DNA from: Candidatus Heimdallarchaeota archaeon
GTDB taxonomy: Archaea; Asgardarchaeota; Heimdallarchaeia; Heimdallarchaeales; Kariarchaeaceae
Assembly: GCA_026702845.1 (NCBI GenBank)
Contig: JADCLS010000004.1
Span: 186,001 to 250,000, forward strand
Direction of reading: 5' to 3'
Length of the DNA stretch: 64,000 bases
Shown: in pieces, positions 1-8,885 of the stretch
Position numbering within the stretch: the stretch's first letter is position 1
Layout of the letters: each line of letters starts with the position of its first letter
Made by a program: the position numbers and the translations under genes
The notes under the pieces: model-generated
What the model saw: only the letters and a program-made list of their open reading frames with translations
What the model was told of the DNA's origin: nothing
Databases searched by the model: none

Positions 1-726
1 TCAGAAAATGAAACTATTACATCGCATAAATTAGATGCCACTGCTATACGAGCTATGGCCTCATTCAAACAGGTGGCACAGAAACTAGAGGTATCAGATG
101 AAATCAAAAATAAAACCATCAGTAAGTATTACGAGTTACTAGAATCAGGAGTGAGTGTATCGAATAATATCCTTCTCATAGCACTCTGCTTACTAATCAC
201 CATTCGAGTAGAGAGATTGCCCCTCAAATTATCAGAAATAGTATCCAGCTTTAATCGTCAAGGTCATCGTGTAACTAACAAAAACTTGTTACATCTATCA
301 AGAGAGCTGAATATCGATCTCAACCCAATCAGAATGATACCAGAAGTCTATTTGGAGAGAATTATCAACCAACTGACTAAGGATATGAAAATTATCAAGA
401 AATTGAGAAAGAGGAAGACAACATCTGAAGCCTATGGAGATATACTACTTCAAGGATCAAGGCTGATACTTGGGCTTCTAGATAGGAAGCGAACGGGGGC
501 AGTACAACCCTTTGCATTAGCTGCATCAGTTATCTATCTAACCGATAGGGTGATAGCAGATATACTATATGATGAACCAATATTGACCCAGAATTTAATA
601 GAAGATCTAACTGCTGCCAAAGCAAGTTCAATCAAAGATCACATGTATCGATTTTTAAATGAATTCTACATGGAGAATAGAGGGTTTATTATGGATCAAA
701 TTCGGAATCAAAAGAAATTTCGTTAA
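1..726 (+). CDS. tfb: Transcription initiation factor TFB core, 5' end outside the window
   Basis: The reading frame is open from base 1, so the gene is cut by the window edge and the zinc ribbon would lie upstream. What remains is two all-helical cyclin-like repeats. The first has the pattern of helices around ILLIALCLLITIRVE and a following helix-turn-helix-like stretch; the second starts near PFALAASVIYLTDRV. In archaea TFB binds the TBP-DNA complex and recruits RNA polymerase. The second repeat ends with a basic tail (RNQKKFR). The gene converges on the HMG-CoA synthase gene and the two stop codons overlap. Family membership is from the repeat pattern; sequence drift is large, so it could be a paralogue rather than the housekeeping TFB. 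Confidence 0.7.
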   Translation, partial: SENETITSHKLDATAIRAMASFKQVAQKLEVSDEIKNKTISKYYELLESGVSVSNNILLIALCLLITIRVERLPLKLSEIVSSFNRQGHRVTNKNLLHLSRELNIDLNPIRMIPEVYLERIINQLTKDMKIIKKLRKRKTTSEAYGDILLQGSRLILGLLDRKRTGAVQPFALAASVIYLTDRVIADILYDEPILTQNLIEDLTAAKASSIKDHMYRFLNEFYMENRGFIMDQIRNQKKFR

Positions 727-2108
727 TGTTCGTTATCCGTTGATGAGAGAGAAAGTCGAACTGCTTTGATCAGATCATCACCCAGATTGCGCTTACGATA
801 TTTTCGTATCTGGTACTCATCTATACTGTCAAGAAAATAACCATCAGGTAAGTCACAACAATCAGTAAATGCAAGATCCTCATGGGATACAAAACCTAGC
901 TCTTTGTACAGTTTGTAATCATCAGCAGATATTATTCTCCTATTATCAAGTTTCTCTGCTGTTTTCCAAGTGGATGCTATGGTTGAGGTGTGACAGGTAG
1001 TTCTGGCCAGCATGAATAATGCCTGGTTTCCAGAACCATATCCACCCCAGAGTATCAGTTCGCCTTCCTTGAATTCCTTATTCTCAAGCAAAGACATCAT
1101 ACAAAGAGGACTGGAACCTGTGTATAGATTACCTGTCCTTGAGATGAATTCCAAAGATGGTTTCAATTTCTCATATTGTCTTTTGAAATTTGAAGTTTCC
1201 ATTACCTCCTTGAGCATCTGTTTCACCTGCTTCTCGATAGGAGAGATACTGTCGAATTCCTTGTCTTTGAAATGTTGATGAGCCATCTCGGTTAGATTTC
1301 TGATATAGAGCAGATTGCTACTTGGCTGATCGATGAGACAAAGATAGGCCAGATTGTATTTACAGATACCAGGATAGGGAGTATGCATGACAACTCCCGC
1401 AACGTCGTCCAGGGTAATGTCTATCTTCTCCTTCAATTTCTCATAAGCTTTTCCCACTCTCTCATAGTTGGCTAGGTTGGAGTATGCACCAAAGACCACA
1501 GGATAACTATTTCCAGTAAGTGTAGTTCCATCCCTGATGTATGGTTTGTAGAAATCATGAACTAGTGATGCCGATGCTCCACGAACATTGAGTATCTCCA
1601 GTACTGCATCGCCCTCACCGGTGGCAATTGCAATCGCACCCGCTCCACCAGTGAACTCTGCTGATGCAGCAGTATGCTCATCATCAGCATACTCAGCAAT
1701 ATCTGTGGCAATCACCAATCCATCATCTGCAACATTTCTCCAGATTGCATTCATTGCACCTATACAGGCATGTTTACTCTCATTGGATAATACATCATCA
1801 TGTGGCAGAAATTGAAGAGCATATTGTGAGATGGGTAGTGATCCATCATTGAGGCTCTCAGTACCCACCTCTATATATGAATATATCAATTCCTCCTTGA
1901 TAATCTCCTGCACTGCATTCATGAGCATGGTAGTAGGATCCTCAGTTGGTAGTGGTACAGTGTTGGCATTCAACCCCAGGGCTTTAAGCAAGCCCAGTGG
2001 CACTTGTGGTTTGTATTTAACAAACTCCTCAGCAGTTATCTGGGCAGATCCCAGATAATTGGCCATGGTCCTTATCTTTCCTCGTATTGGTATATTTGGT
2101 GTATTCAT
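723..2108 (-). CDS. Hydroxymethylglutaryl-CoA synthase
   Basis: Condenses acetyl-CoA with acetoacetyl-CoA to HMG-CoA, the committed entry into the mevalonate route to archaeal isoprenoid lipids. The catalytic triad of the family can be seen: Glu in VGTESLNDGS, the acyl-carrying Cys in KHACIGAMNAIW, and His in VMHTPYPGICK. About 461 residues, normal for the longer form. I start at MNTPNIPIRG (2108) because a TATA-like element lies about 30 bp upstream at 2135-2143; a 16-codon extension is open but overlaps that promoter. The neighbouring prenyltransferase-type genes at 4.8 and 7.6 kb fit an isoprenoid theme, although they are not co-transcribed with it. Confidence 0.92.
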   Translation of the reverse strand: MNTPNIPIRGKIRTMANYLGSAQITAEEFVKYKPQVPLGLLKALGLNANTVPLPTEDPTTMLMNAVQEIIKEELIYSYIEVGTESLNDGSLPISQYALQFLPHDDVLSNESKHACIGAMNAIWRNVADDGLVIATDIAEYADDEHTAASAEFTGGAGAIAIATGEGDAVLEILNVRGASASLVHDFYKPYIRDGTTLTGNSYPVVFGAYSNLANYERVGKAYEKLKEKIDITLDDVAGVVMHTPYPGICKYNLAYLCLIDQPSSNLLYIRNLTEMAHQHFKDKEFDSISPIEKQVKQMLKEVMETSNFKRQYEKLKPSLEFISRTGNLYTGSSPLCMMSLLENKEFKEGELILWGGYGSGNQALFMLARTTCHTSTIASTWKTAEKLDNRRIISADDYKLYKELGFVSHEDLAFTDCCDLPDGYFLDSIDEYQIRKYRKRNLGDDLIKAVRLSLSSTDNEH

Positions 2109-2134
2109 TGTTGGGATAGAGTACAAGATTCTAC

Positions 2135-2143
2135 TATATAAAT
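2135..2143 (-). promoter_or_regulatory. TATA-like box of the HMG-CoA synthase gene
   Basis: An AT-rich TATATAAAT-type element (plus-strand reading) centred about 31 bp upstream of the chosen start. Its position supports the start at 2108. Confidence 0.5.
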
Positions 2144-2240
2144 AAAAAAATCGCAATATGAGTTTTGAAAACTTAAATTATCCATTGTGTACTAAAATCA
2201 TAATGGGCAGAGCTAGCATATACAAAGGAATAGAGAAAAG

Positions 2241-3185
2241 TCACTCTAATTTCCCCAATTTCTTTTGTTCAAATAGAGCAAACTGAGAAATGAGAATATC
2301 GATGGAATCTGAAATATCATCATTCTTTACATAAACGTCTTCAAGTGTAATATATTTTCCCATATTTGGATATAAATCTTCTAATCTTCTAAGTATTTCT
2401 AGCAGTAGACCTCTTTCAATTTGCATATTTTGCTGAATAGTCTCAATTGGAATTACTGATCCTGATCTCACCTCTCTTAGCAATGGAATAAGTCTTGTTA
2501 AGTGCTTTACAAAATTAGAATGTTTCATCAACCTCTTTTTGAAAATGTGTATTGCATTAACATAGGATTCAATGATTTTAAAGGTATTTTTTTGCCTCGC
2601 ATGAATTTTTTTTACATAGATTGATGGTTCAGTTAACTCTTTTCTAATCTTTAAGCAGTAGTTATCTATAAATTCATCTGAATTGCTCAACTCATGCTCT
2701 ATTGTAGTTTCCAAATCAATAATCTCATGTTGTATTCTTTCCAGTTCACTTATGGTTGTGATTGCTGTTAAATCAGTTGAAATTATCTTTTCCATTTTTG
2801 AAAAAATTCTAGATTTAAGATTATCAAATTCCTTGTTAATAAGATCCATAATATTTGCATTAAATTCATCTATTATGGATTCAGATTGTTCTATTAATAG
2901 ACCTGTTCTGAATTGTAGAATTGAGTGCTCCTCATATAATTTTTCGCTTAACTCAACATGCTTTTTCATATTCTCTAATTCTTCATTCAATTTATTCGAA
3001 TTACTTCTTAAGGACTTGAGCATCTGTATTAATAGTTTAATTTTTCGATTTTCTAAATCAGATAAGTCTTTAACCTTACAATTTACTGGGAACAATTCTA
3101 TGTACAGATCCTCAAATTTCTTTATTTCTGATTCTTGATTTTCTAAGAATATTTTAAAATTATCAATATTCCTATCGTTTTCCAT
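2241..3185 (-). CDS. Coiled-coil protein with shared C-terminal winged-helix-like domain ending GKLE
   Basis: 314 residues, no signal peptide or membrane span. Residues 1 to about 230 are charged and strongly helical with heptad-like spacing, probably a long coiled coil. The last ~85 residues (from LTRLIPLLREV) match the tail domain of the WD40 receptors at 11.4 and 41.1 kb: a helix, a short strand (SVIPIET), two helices, a wing-like GKYITLEDVYV, then a helix and the terminal QKKLGKLE. I do not recognise a named family. The shared tail suggests a common partner or DNA target; a cytosolic adaptor for the membrane members is one possibility (inference). Confidence 0.75.
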   Translation of the reverse strand: MENDRNIDNFKIFLENQESEIKKFEDLYIELFPVNCKVKDLSDLENRKIKLLIQMLKSLRSNSNKLNEELENMKKHVELSEKLYEEHSILQFRTGLLIEQSESIIDEFNANIMDLINKEFDNLKSRIFSKMEKIISTDLTAITTISELERIQHEIIDLETTIEHELSNSDEFIDNYCLKIRKELTEPSIYVKKIHARQKNTFKIIESYVNAIHIFKKRLMKHSNFVKHLTRLIPLLREVRSGSVIPIETIQQNMQIERGLLLEILRRLEDLYPNMGKYITLEDVYVKNDDISDSIDILISQFALFEQKKLGKLE

Positions 3186-3293
3186 AGGGATTTTTTTTCA
3201 CTTCATTTATTAAGGATAATGAGTATAATATTTATTTTAGATTACTTTTGATATTTAATTTCTATAGAAAAATGGAATATTTAAAGATCAAAA

Positions 3294-3446
3294 TTAATTG
3301 ACTGTGAGCTTGATATACTCATATTGAGGTTCTTCCTCCTCCCAATCAAGCATCTCATTAGATCCTGAGAATCCTCGGATGATAGTGCTTAATTGTTTAT
3401 TGAATCGGTTGAGTAATAGTTGAAATAGCTTATCAATAGGGTTCAT
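3294..3446 (-). CDS. Small acidic-tailed protein, 50 residues
   Basis: Starts MNPIDKLFQLLL, has a basic amphipathic first half (FNKQLSTIIRGF) and an acidic stretch (DWEEEEPQYEY) before the end. A TATA-like box lies at 3468-3475, about 25 bp upstream of the ATG, which argues that this is a real leaderless gene. It is divergent from the membrane gene at 3518. No family recognised. Confidence 0.6.
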   Translation of the reverse strand: MNPIDKLFQLLLNRFNKQLSTIIRGFSGSNEMLDWEEEEPQYEYIKLTVN

Positions 3447-3467
3447 GAAAAGAATATAAAGTGATGG

Positions 3468-3496
3468 TATTTAAGTAAAAATTTTTTAGTTTTATA
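3468..3496. promoter_or_regulatory. Divergent promoter pair
   Basis: Two TATA-like boxes back to back: 3468-3475 serves the minus-strand small gene (about 25 bp to its ATG at 3446) and TTTTATAG at 3489-3496 serves the plus-strand gene (about 25 bp to its ATG at 3518). Spacing implies leaderless mRNAs in both directions. Confidence 0.6.
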
Positions 3497-3517
3497 GAAA
3501 AGGCATATCTCTCTTTC

Positions 3518-3811
3518 ATGAGTGTCCCAATACAGATACAATTACCCATCACCTATTTCTTTTTGCAATATGTGGTGTCAATCATACTTGATATGCTAAC
3601 CCCAGTGCTCTCAGCCATTATCGCAGTTATCCTGGTTCTGCTTTTCAAAGGAATAATGATGATCCTCAATCTACTCAGAAAGCCGAAGACTGAGGAGATC
3701 CAGTATGCTAACGCTGATACTATTGAACCTTCATCCTTTGGATTATTATCCACCATCAAGGAACCTGTGGAGATTACCTTTAGATCCACAGGCATCAAGG
3801 TGAGAAAATGA
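3518..3811 (+). CDS. Small membrane protein, 97 residues
   Basis: One or two hydrophobic segments (about residues 10-30 and 32-50, including LSAIIAVILVLLFKGIMMIL) followed by a soluble tail of about 45 residues ending STGIKVRK. The stop overlaps the start of the next gene (ATGA), so the two are probably translationally coupled and act together. Leaderless promoter at 3489-3496. No known family recognised. Confidence 0.7.
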   Translation: MSVPIQIQLPITYFFLQYVVSIILDMLTPVLSAIIAVILVLLFKGIMMILNLLRKPKTEEIQYANADTIEPSSFGLLSTIKEPVEITFRSTGIKVRK

Positions 3812-4386
3812 TTAGCACTGTATTCTACTATATAGATCTCTATGCTACTCATATTATTCTGGGTTTGTTTTTGCGTTTTATTCTCCAACTGGTTCCAGAA
3901 CCCATACGAGTGGCATTTGATGATAGTGCTAGATTTGTCCGTAGTTTTATCATCTATGTGGTAGAAGCTATCTATAACCAGGAGAAAAATTTTGAAGTAT
4001 TTATCTCCTCAAGAATTATAGTACCCTTTGTCATCATTGTATATGTGGAGGGTATATTGATGCTGGGGATCATCTGGCTTGCAGAATACACTGCTATCAC
4101 TCTACTCATCTATCTATTCTTCTTTTTTGTCATTATTAATATCATCCCGTCCAAGGAGGAGATGGAAGTATTCTCAGATATTTCACCCACTACTATCTTC
4201 AGATTTATTGTTAAGTTAGTCATTGTGCTGGCCTTTGCATTTGAAACCAATAATTCTGGCATACTATCACTCATTATCACACCTATTGCAATTCCCAAAG
4301 GATTGACCAATTTTGCGAAGAGAATACCTATCAATACTGAGATTCAGCAAAATACTGATCAAAGTAAACTGATTTTTAAAGAATAG
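3808..4386 (+). CDS. Polytopic membrane protein, 192 residues
   Basis: Four or more predicted membrane spans (roughly residues 10-30, 70-90, 95-115, 132-150, 155-170). It overlaps the upstream small membrane gene by 4 bp, a sign of a two-gene operon. The pattern of a PS..E turn followed by two hydrophobic stretches is loosely like the membrane protein at 24.4 kb, but I cannot show homology by eye. Function unknown. Confidence 0.7.
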   Translation: MISTVFYYIDLYATHIILGLFLRFILQLVPEPIRVAFDDSARFVRSFIIYVVEAIYNQEKNFEVFISSRIIVPFVIIVYVEGILMLGIIWLAEYTAITLLIYLFFFFVIINIIPSKEEMEVFSDISPTTIFRFIVKLVIVLAFAFETNNSGILSLIITPIAIPKGLTNFAKRIPINTEIQQNTDQSKLIFKE

Positions 4387-4422
4387 ATGTCTAAAAAGGA
4401 TTTAAGCACTTAATGGAAGTAT

Positions 4423-4578
4423 TTATTGTTTTACTTTATCAAATTCGTTCTGTAAATTCAATATTGCCTCTCGTAAACTATCTACGTGTTCGAATGCTGC
4501 TATTCTACTATGATATGGAATGGGAAAAACATCTGCTGGAATCTGCCTTAGTACATCTGTTACAAACTGAAAACCCAT
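4423..4578 (-). CDS. Short homologue (or remnant) of the 58.5-kb protein C-terminus
   Basis: A 51-codon reading frame (MGFQFVTDVLRQIP...) whose second half, PIPYHSRIAAFEHVD, matches PAPYHNRLGAFEKTD near the end of the 216-residue protein at 58461-59111, with the same helical tail after it. There is an in-frame stop just upstream and no clear promoter, so this may be the surviving tail of a degraded paralogue rather than a complete gene. Confidence 0.45.
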   Translation of the reverse strand: MGFQFVTDVLRQIPADVFPIPYHSRIAAFEHVDSLREAILNLQNEFDKVKQ

Positions 4579-4671
4579 CGTTTATAACCATTATGAAGCT
4601 GATTTGCTTCAGATAAACCACTAATGAATTCGTCAGCCTCCAGCAGCATTTATTATGAAACTCCACACTAT

Positions 4672-4732
4672 GTTCCGAACTTTTTTTGATGTTCCAAACT
4701 TTTTTTATTGTTTTGTTCCGAACTTTTTTGTT
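4672..4732. repeat. Three GTTCC(G/A)AACTTTTTT repeats
   Basis: Near-identical units start at 4672, 4691 and 4715. They lie 80-140 bp upstream of the gene starting at 4814. They could be an operator or a relic; nothing in the sequence decides. The rest of 4579-4813 shows no gene I can support. Confidence 0.55.
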
Positions 4733-4781
4733 TTCTACAGTTATTTGAATTATCAAATCCAAACTCACTAGCAATTTTTTG

Positions 4782-4793
4782 TTTAAATATAAA
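4782..4793 (+). promoter_or_regulatory. TATA-like box for the 4814 gene
   Basis: TTTAAATATAAA centred about 26 bp before the ATG, consistent with a leaderless transcript. Confidence 0.6.
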
Positions 4794-4813
4794 AACTGCT
4801 GAATAATCCACAT

Positions 4814-5674
4814 ATGTCAAAAATAACTTTTGTAGACAAGAAGGAGGAGACATTCAAGCTATTTCTCCTCGAGAACCTGGATAAATTGGGTATGAGTATT
4901 GAGGATCTGATGGAGCTCAAGCATCTCTCTCCCTATCTTATCCTTGATGGACACCGATCTGGAAACACATCCTCAGATATGACTGTGGGTTACATGGAGG
5001 GAGCTAAATTCTCTCTTAGATTTGCAGCTATACTAAAGAAACTGGGAGGTACTCAAGCCAATTTCCTCATTCATACTCTGAGGAATTACAAAACCATGGA
5101 TAGAATGAAGGCTATATTTGCAGCAGTTGAGGATATAGGTGCTAGCTTCATCAATACTGCATATAAACAGAATATCAAATTGAGATATTATGGACACGAT
5201 ATTCATGAAGGCTATGCCCTGTCAAGGCTTATTAATGCAGCTGAACACAAAACTCAGGATTGTAATGGATTTGACCTCAATTACCTCACCAACTACTCTG
5301 AGATCTGGGCAGTGAATAATCTGGATAAAATTGCAGATCTACCTGAAGTTACCGTGATCGGTCGTTTCACCAAAGGTCATTACTCAGGTGCTGGAATTCC
5401 TGGTAAAGCATCCAAGGCCAATTTCTGCTACATCCAACAGGCATCTATTTCTGATAACTGGACTGATGAGCAAATGGTGATCCTAATACTTGGATTACTT
5501 AAATCACATATTGCGATCAATGGTGCCATTGGTGGGAAGGTGTATAAGGATGGTGAGAAGGAGCTAATATATCAGAAAAGAGAACAGGAATGCTGGGAGG
5601 AGAATTATAATCTTGGGAAATCCAAACGTATGGAAACATTCACCCCAACTGGTCCCGTGACTATTCGTTTTTGA
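4814..5674 (+). CDS. Divergent cis-prenyltransferase-like protein (possible)
   Basis: 286 residues, soluble. The order of conserved blocks resembles undecaprenyl diphosphate synthases: LILDGHRSGN near residue 45 (compare MDGNxRWA, with the catalytic Asp), a GYMEGAKFSLRF helix, a mid strand IKLRYYGHDI, and a late block KASKANFCYIQQASISDNW that resembles RLSNFLLWQ...aE..F. The RTGGE signature is replaced by IGRFTKGHYSG, so diphosphate binding may be altered or the fold match may be wrong. In archaea this family makes the polyprenyl carrier for glycosylation. Neighbouring isoprenoid genes support the idea weakly. Treat as a fold-level guess. Confidence 0.4.
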   Translation: MSKITFVDKKEETFKLFLLENLDKLGMSIEDLMELKHLSPYLILDGHRSGNTSSDMTVGYMEGAKFSLRFAAILKKLGGTQANFLIHTLRNYKTMDRMKAIFAAVEDIGASFINTAYKQNIKLRYYGHDIHEGYALSRLINAAEHKTQDCNGFDLNYLTNYSEIWAVNNLDKIADLPEVTVIGRFTKGHYSGAGIPGKASKANFCYIQQASISDNWTDEQMVILILGLLKSHIAINGAIGGKVYKDGEKELIYQKREQECWEENYNLGKSKRMETFTPTGPVTIRF

Positions 5675-5737
5675 GCACTATTTCAACTATTAATGGAACA
5701 CTATTAAGCATTCACAATATTATTGTAAATGGGATAG

Positions 5738-7507
5738 ATGGATAGGAAAATAAGATCAACTATTGCAAAGAAGATCATTAATATCGAGCAGGAAGATGTA
5801 TCAATATCCGGATATGATGCAGAAACAGATATTATTCTCCAAGTCAACTATTCCGTGAATTCTACAATATATAATCCATCTAAAACCATGATTATTAGAA
5901 AAATTGAGGAGAAAGGAATAATTGACTTGAATACAAAAACAGGATCGATGATATTTATTGATGAACCAAATATAAATTATATAAGCAGAAAAGAAGCCTT
6001 ACTATGTGTTTCATCATTAAACAAATTACTTAGTTATGGATCTACTTCTACTAAAAATGAATTTCTTAAAGTAGAAGATATTCAAGGAAATCTACCGAAA
6101 AAGGATGAAAATAAATTAAAACAGGCCATATCGCAAAATTACAGCAAAAAAGTACGTTACATTGGAGGAAATAATAGACATTATACAAAACTTACTGAGC
6201 CAAAGATATCAGATATTACCATAGATGATATTTCAGTTAAATATCTCATCACTAATCGAGTACAATTCAACATTAATGGAAATGAAGTAACATACACTCA
6301 CGAATTCTATAATCTGGATTACCATCTCAGTAAATTTCCAGCTGATAGAGCTTGTAAATACTGTAAAGTATTGAATTCAGAATCCATAATCTCAAATTGC
6401 AGGATCTGTAAAGAAATAATCTGTCAGAAATCATCATGCACTCAAGAGTTCAAATTACTCAAAAAAACGATCTATACGTGCAAAAATGACTGTATGAAGA
6501 GATATGAGAACTTACTGGATGAGATGAGTATTGATGAGAGAATACTAGAGGAGGGGGGCACAAGTAAGCAAGAAATTCGAAATTCAATAGTATTTCTTAG
6601 TTTATCGATAATCTTACTCTCAATTCTTTTTAGAAGCCATATTTCAATCGACATTTTTATTCTTGATCTCATCATCATTCTAATACTGATTGTATTTGGA
6701 GGATGGAATTATCAATTAAAAAGAAATCAAATGATCCATGAGATCTTTATCTCCAGATCCAATCCCATTGGATCAAAGGCAATAGAGGAAACAAAGCCAA
6801 GGGGTTTTAGCGATATCAAGGATCTCCATAAAGCAAAGAAATATGGAATATCTAATTATAATGAATTTGAGAGATATTATGATGAGATAATAGCAGGAAA
6901 TTTTCCTAATAAGACAAAATATCTTGATGCTATTAGTAAAAATTTTACATCATACAGCAGCTACAGAAAGGCAACCAACGTGGGTATTGATAGTTTTGAA
7001 AATTATAAGGCTCATTATGAGAAATTAAAAAATCTTGGATTCAATAGTTATGAAGATTATCAAAATGCTATCGATAATGGATTTAGAGACAATGCACAAT
7101 ATCAAATAGCATTAAAATATAAATTACCTAATATAGATGTCTATAATGATTATATCGAAATATTACTAGAACAAAAGATTAGCTATCCGGATTACCTGAG
7201 AAAAGAAGATATCAATGCAAAGGTTGAGTATCAGATATTTGCATTTTTTGACGAATATTCTAAGGATTTTAATTATCTAGTACCAGTGGAAACCCTGAAG
7301 AATTTTGTACTTGCATCAGTAAATTGCAATAATAGTTTGATTATAACCAAACTTATCGAATTACTCAACAAAAATTCTGATCTTGGTATGCTCACTCCAG
7401 ATAGGAAAGATATTATGATATCTAGTAAGAAGGTGCTTGAAGTGGAGAATGAAATTGATAACCTGATTGATGAATTTGAGAGAGGGGATAAAATCAACAA
7501 AGTATAG
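5738..7507 (+). CDS. Zinc-finger, two-span membrane protein with GF/Y repeats
   Basis: 589 residues. N-terminal ~200 residues are soluble, then a Cys-rich cluster (ACKYCK, NCRICKEIIC, SSC, TCKNDC; about residues 208-255) that probably binds two zincs. Two hydrophobic spans follow (about 285-300 and 306-324). After them come about eight ~22-residue repeats of the type GF.SYEDYQNAI.NGF, then a C-terminal ~100-residue domain that aligns loosely with the winged-helix-like tail of the WD40 receptors, ending RGDKINKV. This is a membrane member of the modular family described in the findings. Function unknown. Confidence 0.7.
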   Translation: MDRKIRSTIAKKIINIEQEDVSISGYDAETDIILQVNYSVNSTIYNPSKTMIIRKIEEKGIIDLNTKTGSMIFIDEPNINYISRKEALLCVSSLNKLLSYGSTSTKNEFLKVEDIQGNLPKKDENKLKQAISQNYSKKVRYIGGNNRHYTKLTEPKISDITIDDISVKYLITNRVQFNINGNEVTYTHEFYNLDYHLSKFPADRACKYCKVLNSESIISNCRICKEIICQKSSCTQEFKLLKKTIYTCKNDCMKRYENLLDEMSIDERILEEGGTSKQEIRNSIVFLSLSIILLSILFRSHISIDIFILDLIIILILIVFGGWNYQLKRNQMIHEIFISRSNPIGSKAIEETKPRGFSDIKDLHKAKKYGISNYNEFERYYDEIIAGNFPNKTKYLDAISKNFTSYSSYRKATNVGIDSFENYKAHYEKLKNLGFNSYEDYQNAIDNGFRDNAQYQIALKYKLPNIDVYNDYIEILLEQKISYPDYLRKEDINAKVEYQIFAFFDEYSKDFNYLVPVETLKNFVLASVNCNNSLIITKLIELLNKNSDLGMLTPDRKDIMISSKKVLEVENEIDNLIDEFERGDKINKV

Positions 7508-7544
7508 GCTACTTAGGGAGAGGTTGAATGATCCAATCCTTTTT

Positions 7545-7558
7545 TACTTAAAAATAAA
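7545..7558 (+). promoter_or_regulatory. TATA-like box for the prenyl diphosphate synthase gene
   Basis: TTACTTAAAAATAA-type element centred 25 bp before the ATG at 7575. It decides the start: the longer frame from 7467 would run through the promoter and overlap the preceding gene. Confidence 0.6.
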
Positions 7559-7574
7559 TCATAGATTCGGTCTT

Positions 7575-8141
7575 ATGATGGATAATTTAGTTGCAGTGGT
7601 GGAGTACTATCATACTCTTACTACGCAGTTTATAGTTGATGAAATACGGAAGGATAATCATCATCCTGTATTTGGAGAGACACTCAAGAATGCAGCATTG
7701 CATTATTTCAATGCTGGTAAGGGATTTAGACCAGCATTTGTATTTCTCTTTGCAAAATTATTTGCTCAAGATGCAGATGAGTATGAACTCACCCAGCTGG
7801 CTGCAGCTGTTGAGGTACTACATGTATCCTCTCTTATTCATGATGATATCATGGATGGTGATCTCACCAGGAGGGAAAAAGAATCAGTCCATGCAAAGTA
7901 TGGTCTGAATACAGCTATTCTTGCTGGTGATTATCTAATGGGTCTGGCACATAAATTTGCTGGTCCATTTGCTCATACCCTCGGTGAGGTGTTTTCCAAG
8001 ATCTGTATTGGCCAACAGATGGATCTGGATTTTGAGAACAGATCTTTACCAGAAGTAGAATTTGAAGAAATTCTTACCATGTTGTACTACAAAACTACCA
8101 TCCTGTTAGAACTCTCTTGCACTATCGGTGCATCATTTGCA
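7575..8141 (+). pseudogene. Geranylgeranyl-type diphosphate synthase, 5' part (interrupted)
   Basis: N-terminal 189 residues of a trans-isoprenyl diphosphate synthase. Visible family motifs: GKGFRP (residues 48-53) and the first aspartate-rich motif HDDIMD (D90, D91, D94) that binds Mg and the allylic diphosphate. The frame stays good to GASFA, then enters the 7.6-kb insertion and stops at 8145-8147. The matching C-terminal part, with the second aspartate motif, lies at 15746-16144. Joined across the insertion the two parts give a continuous protein of normal length. Such an enzyme makes the C20 precursor of archaeal membrane lipids, so an intact copy should exist elsewhere if this one is really broken. 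Confidence 0.85.
8135..8141. repeat. Left copy of the ATTTGCA junction repeat
   Basis: The 7-base word occurs at the left (8135-8141) and right (15739-15745) junctions of the insertion, in the same codon phase of the host gene. Removing one copy plus the element restores the prenyl synthase frame. It is best read as a target-site duplication of 5-7 bp. Confidence 0.65.
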
Positions 8142-8880
8142 GGATAAATTTTCAGACGGAGATAAATATGTTTTAGACTGGATTTACAAATCGATGAAGT
8201 ACCCTCCCAATACCTCAACTCGAGTAATCAGCAAAAATGGAATTATGTCGAAGAACTTCTTCTACACATCTTCTGAGTTTAGGGCAGCTCGAAGAATTGG
8301 GAAATTGGGGAAACATAGATTTAAGGACGGTATGAAAGTTGAGGTCAAGTATTCAACTGATGATATCAGATTCATTTTTATCAAATTCAAAGATCAAATT
8401 ATGAAATTGAGTGCAAGAACCTATCACGGGGATAATGCAATCTGGAGAATGGTAGATCAGGCAATGAGAGAAAATCGGCCTGTAAGTGAAAGGGAGATCG
8501 CATTATTTGAATCCATATTAGAAACAAAAGCAAGTGGGAATCAAGATGAGCATGAGATTTTCCTGCAAATTGTTGATGATTTTCGAAGGAAGGGCGAATT
8601 GAACAAAAAGCAACAAAGATATCTGTCAATTAGGTATCCCAAAAAAGGACTTGATGAAGCACTTATCGCCTTTTTGATACATATGAGGGATAAAATGATT
8701 TCTGAAGGTTTAATCACTTCATCTAGCAATGATGATTATGACGATTACGAAATTCTTGGTGATACTCCATGGGAGCCGGTAATCGATGTGAAATTGCCTA
8801 ATACTTCTAGTGAGGTTTCACCCGAAGAGATTGGAGAGGAGTTGTATGAGGAGCTTATACAAGATTTACAAGGAGATTAA
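8142..8880 (+). pseudogene. tnsB: TnsB/MuA-type transposase, C-terminal fragment
   Basis: About 245 residues. The block RVISKNGIMSKNFFYTS..EF, followed by MKVEVKYSTDDIRFIFI, is the beta-barrel domain that follows the DDE domain in Mu-type transposases. The catalytic DDE (RNase H) domain and the N-terminal DNA-binding domains are absent. The frame is open across the left junction with no proper start, so this is a truncated gene. The tail is acidic (YEELIQDLQGD), as is common where TnsB contacts TnsC. The next gene starts 5 bp after the stop, the usual tnsB-tnsC order. Confidence 0.65.
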
Positions 8881-8885
8881 AAATA

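Noticed and set aside
4508..4853. Minus-strand reading frames over 4508-4853
   Set aside because: Low-complexity translation over the GTTCC/T-tract repeats and the promoter of the 4814 gene; no start signal.
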